From contig NZ_JAPDRJ010000001.1 in assembly GCF_040706535.1 (NCBI RefSeq), forward strand, positions 248,001-312,000: a DNA stretch of 64,000 bases. Reading direction: 5' to 3'. This document shows, piece after piece, positions 46,299 to 53,529 of this stretch. The stretch's first letter is position 1. Every line of letters begins with the position of its first letter. The notes under the pieces were generated by a model. It was given only the letters and a program-made list of their open reading frames with translations, ran no database searches and was not told the origin of the DNA. The stretch comes from Lentisalinibacter orientalis (GTDB lineage: Bacteria > Pseudomonadota > Gammaproteobacteria > Steroidobacterales > Woeseiaceae). A program made the translations under genes and the position numbers.

Positions 46299-47292
46299 GC
46301 CGAAGACGCAGCCGATGACGCGGCCGATGACACCCGGCCGGGAAGAAGCGCTGGCCCTGCTCAGGGAGATGATCCGCATCCGCCGCTTCGAGGAGCGGGC
46401 CGCGGCGCTGTACACGCAGATGAAGATCCGCGGCTTCCTGCACCTCTACGACGGCGAGGAGGCCGTGGCGGCGGGCGTGATGCCGAACCTGCGGGCCGGC
46501 GACGCCATCGTGGCCACCTATCGGGAGCACGGCCATGCCATCGCCCGCGGCATCTCCATGGGCGAGGTGATGGCCGAGCTCTACGGCTGCCGGGAAGGCG
46601 TGAGCCGGGGCCGCGGCGGTTCCATGCACCTCTACAGCGCCGGCAAACGGCTCTACGGCGGCAACGCCATCGTCGGCGGCGGCCTGCCGCTGGCCGTGGG
46701 GCTCGCACTCGCCGACCGCATGCTCGGCCGGGATTCGGTCACCGCGTGCTTCTTCGGCGAGGGCGCCGTGGCAGAGGGCGAGTTCCACGAGTCGATGAAC
46801 CTTGCCGCGCTGTGGAAACTGCCCGTGCTGTTCGTCTGCGAGAACAACCTCTATGCCATGGGCACGGCACTCGAGCGCTCGGAGTCCGTGCAGGACATCG
46901 CCGCCAAGGCCGCCTCCTACGGCGTACCCGCCCGCGCGATCGACGGCATGGTTGTGGAGGCCGTGCTGGCTGCCGCCGGCGAGGCCGCCGCGCTCGTTCG
47001 CTCCGGGGCGGGGCCGTGCTTCCTGGAATGCCGCAGCTACCGCTTCCGCGCCCACTCGATGTTCGATGCCCAGCTCTATCGGGACAAGTCCGAGGTGGAG
47101 CGCTGGCGGGAACGCTGCCCCATCGTCACTTACACCGCGGTACTCCGTGAGCGCGGACACCTGGACGACGGGACGCTGGAGCGCATCGAGCGCGAGGTGG
47201 CCGCCGAGGTGGAGGCGGCCGTGGACTTCGCCGAACAGGGCACCCTGGAGCCGGTGGAGCAGCTGGCCGATAACGTCTACGCGAGCCTCTGA
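46291..47292 (+). CDS. pdhA: Pyruvate/2-oxoacid dehydrogenase E1 component, alpha subunit
   Basis: A 333-aa E1alpha of the branched alpha2beta2 type, which decarboxylates a 2-oxo acid with thiamine diphosphate. The ThDP/Mg2+ motif is GEGAVAEGEFHESMNLAALW followed by VCENNLYAMG (GDG-like GEG plus NN). The phosphorylation-loop region RGRGGSMHLYSAGKR and SYRFRAHSMFD are typical. The ATG overlaps the acsA end by 8 bp. Substrate may be pyruvate or acetoin; TPP-acetoin dehydrogenases share this architecture, and the link with acsA fits acetyl-CoA supply either way. Confidence 0.9.
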   Translation: MNEPKTQPMTRPMTPGREEALALLREMIRIRRFEERAAALYTQMKIRGFLHLYDGEEAVAAGVMPNLRAGDAIVATYREHGHAIARGISMGEVMAELYGCREGVSRGRGGSMHLYSAGKRLYGGNAIVGGGLPLAVGLALADRMLGRDSVTACFFGEGAVAEGEFHESMNLAALWKLPVLFVCENNLYAMGTALERSESVQDIAAKAASYGVPARAIDGMVVEAVLAAAGEAAALVRSGAGPCFLECRSYRFRAHSMFDAQLYRDKSEVERWRERCPIVTYTAVLRERGHLDDGTLERIEREVAAEVEAAVDFAEQGTLEPVEQLADNVYASL

Positions 47293-47316
47293 GCGAAAGA
47301 CAAAGAGCGAGAGACG

Positions 47317-47348
47317 ATGAGCGAGAGGCGATGAGCGAGAGGCGATGA
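47317..47348 (+). promoter_or_regulatory. Two chained five-codon minicistrons (MSERR) upstream of pdhB
   Basis: ATG-AGC-GAG-AGG-CGA-TGA occurs at 47317-47334 and again at 47331-47348. Each TGA overlaps the next ATG as ATGA, and the last overlaps the pdhB start at 47345. The 14-bp unit carries its own SD-like GAGAGG five bases before each ATG. It may couple pdhA to pdhB translation by reinitiation, or simply be a duplicated ribosome binding site. Confidence 0.6.
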
Positions 47349-48334
47349 ACGGGACGAGGAAGATCACCTACCGGGAGGCCGTCCGCGAGGCCATACGGGA
47401 AGCGCTGATCGCCGACGAGCGGGTGTTTCTCATGGGCGAGGACGTGGGCCGCTACGGCGGCTGCTACGCGGTCAGCAAGGGCCTGCTGGAGGAGTTCGGC
47501 GAGGAGCGCATCCGGGATACGCCGCTGTCGGAGTCCGCCTTCGTGGGCGCCGGCATCGGCGCCGCCCTCGGCGGGATGCGGCCCATCGTCGAGATCATGA
47601 CGGTGAACTTCAGCCTGCTGGCGCTGGACCAGATCATGAACAACGCGGCGACCATCCGGCACATGTCCGGCGGCCAGTTCGAGATCCCGCTGGTGATCCG
47701 CATGGCCACCGGCGCCGGCCGCCAGCTCGCCGCCCAGCACTCCCACAGCCTGGAGGGCTGGTATGCCCACATCCCGGGCCTGCGCATCGTCACACCCGCC
47801 ACGCTGGAAGACGCCCGCGGCATGCTGGCGACCGCACTCGCCTGCCCGGACCCGGTGCTGATCTTCGAGAACGCCAACCTCTACAACCGGGAGGGTGAGC
47901 TGGCGGCGGACGCGGGCGCCACGGACATCGACCGGGCCGTGGTGCGCCGTGAAGGCGACAGCATTGCGCTCATCACCTACGGCGGCAGCCTGTACAAGAC
48001 CCTGGAGGCGGCGGACACGCTGGCGGGCGAAGGCATCGAGGCGACGGTGATCGACCTCCGCACCCTGCGGCCGCTGGACGACGAGACCCTCATGACGGCC
48101 GTGCGGCGCACCCGCCGGGCGGTGATCGTCGACGAGGGCTGGCGCACCGGCAGCCTGGCCGCCGAGGTGGGCATGCGAATCATGGAGCAGGCGTTCTTCG
48201 ACCTGGATGCGCCCGTCGCACGGGTCTGCTCCGAGGAGGTCCCGATCCCCTACCCGAAACACCTGGAGGATGCCGCCATCCCCCAGCCGGAGAAGATCGT
48301 GGCAGCGGCACGGAGGTTGATGGGCAATGGGTAA
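47345..48334 (+). CDS. pdhB: Pyruvate/2-oxoacid dehydrogenase E1 component, beta subunit
   Basis: A 329-aa E1beta partner of PdhA. It begins TYREAVREAIREALIADERV, has MGEDVGRYGG (Glu activating ThDP), RIRDTPLSESAFVGAGIGAAL-like segment (~43-60), VNFSLLALDQIMNNAA, and the C-terminal transketolase domain TVIDLRTLRPLDDETL. The start ATG at 47345 is preceded by GAGAGGCG, part of the minicistron repeat. It overlaps the E2 gene by 8 bp. Confidence 0.92.
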   Translation: MNGTRKITYREAVREAIREALIADERVFLMGEDVGRYGGCYAVSKGLLEEFGEERIRDTPLSESAFVGAGIGAALGGMRPIVEIMTVNFSLLALDQIMNNAATIRHMSGGQFEIPLVIRMATGAGRQLAAQHSHSLEGWYAHIPGLRIVTPATLEDARGMLATALACPDPVLIFENANLYNREGELAADAGATDIDRAVVRREGDSIALITYGGSLYKTLEAADTLAGEGIEATVIDLRTLRPLDDETLMTAVRRTRRAVIVDEGWRTGSLAAEVGMRIMEQAFFDLDAPVARVCSEEVPIPYPKHLEDAAIPQPEKIVAAARRLMGNG

Positions 48335-49511
48335 GTTCCGGATGCCGTCGCTCGGCGCGGACATGGAGAAAGGCACGCTGGTCTCCTGGGAGGTGTCGCC
48401 CGGCGACCCCATCGAGCGCGGCGACGTCATCGCCGTGGTGGAGACCGACAAGGGCGCCATCGACGTCGAGTGCCACCAGAGCGGGACGGTGCGGGAGTTC
48501 CTGGTGGAGCCCGGGACGGAGGCCGCCGTCGGCACGCCGCTGGCGATCATCGACGTGGCGGGTGAGGAGCCGGGCGAACCCGGCGAACCCGGCGACTCGG
48601 GCGAACCGGCCATCGAGCCGCGTGCAACGCCGCCGGCATCCTCGGCCGAAGCCGGCGCGGCCGTCACTCCGGCGGCCGAAGAGGCACATCGGCGCGTACG
48701 CATCTCCCCGGCCGCTCGCCGGCGCGCCGGGGAGCTGGGCATCGACCCGGCCACGGTCCACGGCACCGGCGTGCAGGGCAGCGTGACGGTGGAGGACGTC
48801 GAGCAGGCCGCCGGCGCCTCGCCGGCCGGCGAGGGGGAGGAGGGCCCCGAACCCATGCGCCGCGCGATCGCCAGCGCCATGAGCCGGGCCAACCGGGAGA
48901 TACCCCACTACTATCTCGGCAGCACCATCGACTTCGAGGCCGCCGCACGGTGGCTGGACGAGTACAACCGGGACCGGACGCCGGACCGGCAACTGATCGC
49001 ACCGGCGCTGCTGCTGAAGGCGGTCGCGGTCTCGGTACTGCAGGTGCCGGAGCTGAACGGGCGCTGGAAAGACGGCGAGTTCCACCCGGCGGCATCGGTG
49101 GACCTCGGTGTCGCCATCGCGCTGCGCCACGGCGGCGGCCTGGTGGCGCCCGCCATCGCGGCCGCGGAGACCCTGCCGCTCGGCGAGCTCATGCGCCATT
49201 TCCGCGAGCTGGTGATGCGGGCGCGCACCGGCCGGCTGCGCAGCTCGGAGATCACCGCCGGCACCCTCACCGTCACGAGCCTCGGGGACCGGGCCGTCGA
49301 CTGGGTCTACCCGATTATCCAGCCGCCCCAGGCAGCCATGGTAGGCTTCGGTCAGCTGACGAAGCGCCCCCGGGTCGACGGCGACGCCGTGGTGGCCCGC
49401 CGGACGATCACCGCAACGCTGGCGGGCGATCACCGGGTCAGCGACGGCCGCCGGGGCGCGTTATTCCTGGAGAAGCTGGCCGCATGCCTGCAGTCACCGG
49501 AGCAGCTATGA
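48327..49511 (+). CDS. pdhC: Dihydrolipoamide acetyltransferase (E2) of the 2-oxoacid dehydrogenase complex
   Basis: A 394-aa E2. One N-terminal lipoyl domain with the lipoylated K42 (VVETDKGAIDVE), a Gly/Glu/Pro linker (~75-112, GEEPGEPGEPGDSGEP), a peripheral-subunit-binding domain (ISPAARRRAGELGIDPATVH) and the catalytic core with H369 in GDHRVSDGRRGALFL; the canonical motif is DHRVVDG, with Ser here for Val. The core is shorter than usual and the tail ends ACLQSPEQL. Its TGA overlaps the ATG of the carrier protein gene. No E3 (lipoamide dehydrogenase) gene is present in this operon. Confidence 0.92.
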   Translation: MGKFRMPSLGADMEKGTLVSWEVSPGDPIERGDVIAVVETDKGAIDVECHQSGTVREFLVEPGTEAAVGTPLAIIDVAGEEPGEPGEPGDSGEPAIEPRATPPASSAEAGAAVTPAAEEAHRRVRISPAARRRAGELGIDPATVHGTGVQGSVTVEDVEQAAGASPAGEGEEGPEPMRRAIASAMSRANREIPHYYLGSTIDFEAAARWLDEYNRDRTPDRQLIAPALLLKAVAVSVLQVPELNGRWKDGEFHPAASVDLGVAIALRHGGGLVAPAIAAAETLPLGELMRHFRELVMRARTGRLRSSEITAGTLTVTSLGDRAVDWVYPIIQPPQAAMVGFGQLTKRPRVDGDAVVARRTITATLAGDHRVSDGRRGALFLEKLAACLQSPEQL

Positions 49512-49756
49512 ACGAGCAGGAACTCAGCAGGACCGTTCTGGAGGTCCTGACCGGCATCGCCCCGGAAGCGGCCGAAGTGGAACTGGATCCGCTGGTGAGC
49601 TTCCGCGATCAGCTCGACTTCGACTCCATGGATTTCCTGAACTTCGCCATCGGCCTGCACGAGACCCTGGGCGTGGACATCCCGCCCCGTGACTATCCGC
49701 GGCTGGCCACGCTCGCCAGCGCCGTCAAGTACCTGCAGACGCGTGTGGGCGAATAG
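49508..49756 (+). CDS. Acyl-carrier-protein-like protein in the PDH operon
   Basis: An 82-aa carrier protein. The phosphopantetheine attachment serine is S40 in LDFDSMDFLNFAIGLHE, matching the DSx motif of acyl and peptidyl carrier proteins; helices on either side fit the four-helix fold. The start overlaps the E2 stop (ATGA). A dedicated carrier translated with a 2-oxoacid dehydrogenase suggests that an acyl group might be moved from lipoyl or CoA to a carrier thiol, but no ketosynthase or transferase gene is adjacent. Alternative: a general ACP paralogue placed here by chance. Confidence 0.85.
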   Translation: MNEQELSRTVLEVLTGIAPEAAEVELDPLVSFRDQLDFDSMDFLNFAIGLHETLGVDIPPRDYPRLATLASAVKYLQTRVGE

Positions 49757-49800
49757 CCGCCCCGCCCGATATACTCTGCCCGGCAAACCAGGAGCCCCGC

Positions 49801-50238
49801 ATGGTCCCTTTCCTTTCCCTGTGCGCACGCGACGTCATGAGCCCGGACCCGGTCACCGTGGACCCTTCGCTCACCCTCGCCGAACTGCGCCGGCGCTTCG
49901 AGGAGACCCACTTCGGCTCGTTCCCCGTGGTGGCCAACGACGTGCTCGTGGGCATGGTCAGCGAGTTCGACCTGCTGGAGGCCTGCCTGCTGCGACCGAC
50001 CTCCATGATCCCCCACTTCGACGAGATCCTGGCCATGCCGGTGAGCGCCGTCATGACGAAGAACTGCGTGAGCGTCGCCCCGGACGAGCCGCTCAGTCAC
50101 GTGCTGGAGAAGATGGTGCCGCGCCGGCTGAAGGCCGTGCCGGTCGTGGACGGCGACCGGGTCGTCGGCATCATCGCGCGCACGGATCTGCTCGTCGGAC
50201 TCCACGAGCGGGTGAAGGAGTCCGGCGACAAGGCCTGA
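49801..50238 (+). CDS. CBS-domain protein
   Basis: A 145-aa cytosolic protein made of a CBS pair: domain 1 ~8-75 (ARDVMSPDPVTVDPSLTLAE, GSFPVVANDVLVGMVSEFDL) and domain 2 ~85-140 (VMTKNCVSVAPDEPLSHVLE, KAVPVVDGDRVVGIIARTDL). Such stand-alone pairs bind adenine nucleotides and sense energy charge. It is 44 bp downstream of the carrier-protein gene with AGGAG before the ATG, so possibly the last gene of the acs-pdh operon. Confidence 0.9.
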   Translation: MVPFLSLCARDVMSPDPVTVDPSLTLAELRRRFEETHFGSFPVVANDVLVGMVSEFDLLEACLLRPTSMIPHFDEILAMPVSAVMTKNCVSVAPDEPLSHVLEKMVPRRLKAVPVVDGDRVVGIIARTDLLVGLHERVKESGDKA

Positions 50239-50253
50239 GACCCCGGCGCGGGG

Positions 50254-50448
50254 TCAGGCGTTCATCAACAGTAACGCCGCGAGGAGCAGCACGACGGCCA
50301 GCGCCTGCAGGCCGACTCGCTCCCACATGAATTTCTCGGCGTGAGTGTCGTCGTATTCGCCGCCGCGGCCCATCGAGCGCAGGCCCAGCACCAGCGTCAC
50401 GACCACGGCCAATAGCGCGACGAACACGATCAGGTTCACAAGACTCAT
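50254..50448 (-). CDS. Small HIG1-like twin-transmembrane protein
   Basis: A 64-aa inner-membrane protein with two hydrophobic helices (~5-23 and ~46-62) joined by a polar loop RSMGRGGEYDDTHAEKFMWER. The loop matches the bacterial HIG1/twin-transmembrane pattern (MARGGEF...N/K..MR.R). In eukaryotes HIG1 proteins bind respiratory complexes; the bacterial role is unknown. GGAGGGG is 3-9 bases before the ATG at 50448. It converges with the CBS-domain gene. Confidence 0.8.
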   Translation of the reverse strand: MSLVNLIVFVALLAVVVTLVLGLRSMGRGGEYDDTHAEKFMWERVGLQALAVVLLLAALLLMNA

Positions 50449-50527
50449 CGACCCCTCCTGCGTCTGCGGAATGGTCGCATCCAGATTAGGAGCGAGCCGG
50501 CCGGGAGGCAATGGCGGCAACTACGGA

Positions 50528-51232
50528 TCAGCCTGCCGGTATCTCCAGGTCCGCGACCAGTGGCAGGTGATCCGAGGCCTGCCGGGACGCCGGCGACCTG
50601 AACGGATGCACGCGGGCGACGACGTCCCGAGGGGTCACGTAGAAGCGATCCAGGGCGAAGACCGGGGCAGCGGCCGGGAAGGTGCGTGGTCCCGGCGCCC
50701 GGCCGAGACTCCGGGCGAGCAGCCGGCTCGCTGCGGCCCCCGGCCGCCACTCGTTGATGTCGCCGGCGAGCACCCGCACGTCAGCATCGTCCCGATCCAC
50801 CTCCGGCAGCAGCCGGCCAATCTGCCTGCGCCGCTCCCCGGCATTCAGGCCGAGATGGGTGACGAAGATCCGCAGCGTCCGGCCGCCGACGACGAAGTCC
50901 GCCTCGATGGCACCGCGCGGCTCCCGGGAGCCGACGGAGAGATCGTGCAGCCGGTGTGCGACGGCGGCCTCCCGGGCGAGCAGCAGGTTGCCGTAACGGG
51001 CATCGCCGCGGTACAGCGTGGCCCCGCGATGAGCGTGCATGCCGAGGCGCCCGGCCAGGTAGTCGGTGACCGTCGTCTCCCGGTAGGGCCGATCCTCCAC
51101 CTCCTGCAGGGCGATGAAGTCGGCATCCACGTCTTCGAGCACCGCCGCGATGCGATCAGGCGCGAAGCGCCGGTCCCGGCCGACGCAGGCATGCACGTTG
51201 TAGCTCACGATACGGATCGACCGATCCGTCAT
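50528..51232 (-). CDS. Endonuclease/exonuclease/phosphatase-family hydrolase
   Basis: A 234-aa metal-dependent phosphodiesterase/phosphatase. Motifs: SYNVHACVGRD (Asn), LQEVEDR (metal-binding Glu), FVTHLGLNAGERRRQ (His), VLAGDINEWRP (Asp-x-Asn) and SDHLPLVADL (catalytic Asp-His). No signal peptide is evident. It overlaps the upstream phospholipase D-VTT gene by 4 bp (ATGA), and pairing of these two families is widespread in proteobacteria, suggesting a joint role on phospholipid or nucleic-acid phosphodiesters. Confidence 0.9.
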   Translation of the reverse strand: MTDRSIRIVSYNVHACVGRDRRFAPDRIAAVLEDVDADFIALQEVEDRPYRETTVTDYLAGRLGMHAHRGATLYRGDARYGNLLLAREAAVAHRLHDLSVGSREPRGAIEADFVVGGRTLRIFVTHLGLNAGERRRQIGRLLPEVDRDDADVRVLAGDINEWRPGAAASRLLARSLGRAPGPRTFPAAAPVFALDRFYVTPRDVVARVHPFRSPASRQASDHLPLVADLEIPAG

Positions 51233-53463
51233 CGCTTCCTTCGTTGCTGCAGCACGCGCAGGGCAATCAGCGTAATGCCGGCGGCGGCGATGACCGCGAG
51301 CACCCAGGGCTCGAAGACCGGTTCGCCGGCGAGGGCGGCACGGGCCCGGTCGACGCTGAAGCAGATCAGCACGGTGCCCGGCCCCATGCCGAGCAGCGTG
51401 CCGAGCAGGAAGTCCTTCAGCTTCACCTGCGAAGCGCCCGCCAGCAGGTTGATGACGGTGAACGGCGCGATCGGGATGAGCCGCAGCCCGGCCAGGGACC
51501 AGGGATCGGAGGACCGTCCGAGTGCCTTCATGCGTACGGTGACCGCGCGGGGCGCGCGACCCTCCACCGCCCGGCCCAGGCGACGGCCGATGGCATGGTT
51601 GACGACGGTGGCCGCCAGCGTGCCGGCGATGGCCGATACCGACGCCACCCAGGGACCGAACAGGAGCGCACAGAGCGCGATCATGCCGGTGACCGGCGCC
51701 ACCACCAGACTGCCGGCGATAAAGGCGGGGATCACCGCGAAAGGCGCGAGCGGATGCGTCGCGCTCTCGCGCAGCGTGGCGAGCAGCGCCATCGGGTCGA
51801 AGCCTTCGCCGGCGGTGCGCGCCTGCCAGATGGCCAGGCCGCCGACGAGGAGTATCAGTACGGCCAGGAAACCCCAGCCCACCGAGGGATGCGTGAGCAC
51901 CTGCAGATAACGCCGCCGCGCCGTGCCGGGTTCCGGTTCGGCCCCCTCGTCCGCATCGGCCCCGCCGGTGCCGGCGTCATGGGAGCCCGAGCCGGTCACG
52001 CCGTCGAGCAGCTCGTCCCAGGCCTGCTCCACGGGCTGCTCCAGGTCGGCGATCCGGGCGATGGGCTCCAGCATGCCGTCGATATCGCTGCTGTCGCTGT
52101 CCAGACGCTCCAGCCGCCGTGGCCCGCCGCCCAGCCGGTCCAGCGTGGCGATCAGGCCATGCTCCGCGATGCCGGCGGCCACCTCATCCACCTCCGCTCC
52201 CAGATGCTCGGCCAGCAGGTCCGCGCGCAGGCCGGCGGCCGCCTCGGCGTCCTCGATCACCAGGTCACATTCGCTGTCGAGCCCCATGGAGCGGCGACTG
52301 AGATTGGCCGAGCCGATCCGGGCCCAGCGCTCGTCCACGACCATCACCTTGCCGTGCACGTTGATACAGGTATCGCCGAGCTCGTCGGAGACCGGCGACA
52401 GGATGCGCAGGCGGCCGTGCCCGTCATTTTCACGCAATCGCTGCAGCGCCTGGTTGCGCAGCACGTCCATGGTGGCCTGCTCCAGCCAGCCGGAGGTCTC
52501 CCCCGGCAGGACGATGACCACTTCCGGCCCGTCGGCCTCCGCCAACCGCTCGCACAGGGCGCGCGTGACGGCGCCCGACGTGTAGTACTGGTTCTCGATG
52601 TAGACGGAGGATTCCGCGGCCGCGATCATGTCGAGGAACAGCTGCTCCACTTCGCGGATGAGTTCGCTGCCGTCCTGCTCCGCCCAGGTGCGTGCCAGGG
52701 CGGCGGGCGCATCGCTCGCCCGCACCGGCAAGGCGGCGGGCCACAGCGCCTCCGCGGCATCGCCCCCCGTGGCATCCAGCGTCGGCAGCGCATGGCCGGT
52801 GGCGTTCTTCCAGCGGAAGGAGCCGAGGTCGCGGAGGTGGCGGGCCGGCTCGCCCGTGACCAGCGCCTGCACGTCGTGGAAGGGCCGGTAGCTGCCGCCG
52901 GCCTCATTGACCCGCCGGGGGTCGTCCACGGCGTGTGCCCGGGTATCCCAGCGGCTCTTCGTGAGATCGAACCCGCCAATGTAGGCGAGCTGCCCGTCGA
53001 TGACAATAAACTTCTGGTGCTGGCTCGCGCCGGTGGCGTGCTCGCCGTCCAGCTGGAAATGCAGGCGGTCGTGGTCCTGCCAGCCGAACTGGGCCGCCGG
53101 CAGCAGTTCGCGCTCCAGGACGTAGACCATGGCGAAGTCCCAGGACAGCACATAGACCTGCAGGCCGTCCCTGCGCTCCGCCAGGTCCTGCAGCGTCTCG
53201 GCGAGCGGACTCGGGTACAGCGGGTGGTCCTCGTCGCGAATCAGCTCGAGCCGGCTGTCGATGTCCCAGCCGACGATGAGGATCTCGCGTTCGGCCGCCT
53301 CCATGCTCTCGCGGACGGCCCGGAAATAATCCTCGCCGTCGATCAGCCAGCCGAAGCGTTCGGCGCGGGCGGCACGCCAGACGTTCCCGCCGGGAGTAAA
53401 CAGGCTCCCGGGGCCGGCCTCGCCGGCGTCCTCATCACCGGCGTCGTCATCACCGTTCGTCAT
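51229..53463 (-). CDS. Phospholipase D-like protein fused to a VTT (DedA-type) membrane domain
   Basis: A 744-aa fusion. The N-terminal half has two HKD active sites of the PLD/cardiolipin-synthase superfamily: ASQHQKFIVIDGQLAYIGG (~143-161) and NVHGKVMVVDERWARIGSANL-like (second HxK, ~378-397). A hydrophobic segment lies around 540-555 and the C-terminal ~560-735 is a VTT/SNARE-associated membrane domain (APVTGMIALCALLFGPW, AGLRLIPIAPFTVINLLAG, FLLGTLLGMGPG). VTT domains are linked to lipid scrambling, so the fusion could make or modify and then flip a phospholipid. An acidic Asp/Glu/Gly linker separates the halves. It is coupled to the EEP hydrolase gene. Confidence 0.9.
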   Translation of the reverse strand: MTNGDDDAGDEDAGEAGPGSLFTPGGNVWRAARAERFGWLIDGEDYFRAVRESMEAAEREILIVGWDIDSRLELIRDEDHPLYPSPLAETLQDLAERRDGLQVYVLSWDFAMVYVLERELLPAAQFGWQDHDRLHFQLDGEHATGASQHQKFIVIDGQLAYIGGFDLTKSRWDTRAHAVDDPRRVNEAGGSYRPFHDVQALVTGEPARHLRDLGSFRWKNATGHALPTLDATGGDAAEALWPAALPVRASDAPAALARTWAEQDGSELIREVEQLFLDMIAAAESSVYIENQYYTSGAVTRALCERLAEADGPEVVIVLPGETSGWLEQATMDVLRNQALQRLRENDGHGRLRILSPVSDELGDTCINVHGKVMVVDERWARIGSANLSRRSMGLDSECDLVIEDAEAAAGLRADLLAEHLGAEVDEVAAGIAEHGLIATLDRLGGGPRRLERLDSDSSDIDGMLEPIARIADLEQPVEQAWDELLDGVTGSGSHDAGTGGADADEGAEPEPGTARRRYLQVLTHPSVGWGFLAVLILLVGGLAIWQARTAGEGFDPMALLATLRESATHPLAPFAVIPAFIAGSLVVAPVTGMIALCALLFGPWVASVSAIAGTLAATVVNHAIGRRLGRAVEGRAPRAVTVRMKALGRSSDPWSLAGLRLIPIAPFTVINLLAGASQVKLKDFLLGTLLGMGPGTVLICFSVDRARAALAGEPVFEPWVLAVIAAAGITLIALRVLQQRRKR

Positions 53464-53529
53464 GCGGCCACTATAGCGCAGAGCCGGCGGCCTCGGCCGG
53501 GGGGCGGCGCGCCGGTCAGGCCGCGCCCG

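Noticed and set aside
43155..46415. 1086-codon open frame on the minus strand opposite acsA
   Set aside because: It lies antisense to clear motifs of acsA and overlaps the Pat-like gene in another frame. Its His/Arg/Gly/Ala-rich composition is typical of GC-rich shadow frames, and no domain is visible.
47293..47344. Possible short gene or VNTR before pdhB
   Set aside because: Only two full 14-bp units; reported instead as minicistrons or a duplicated ribosome binding site.
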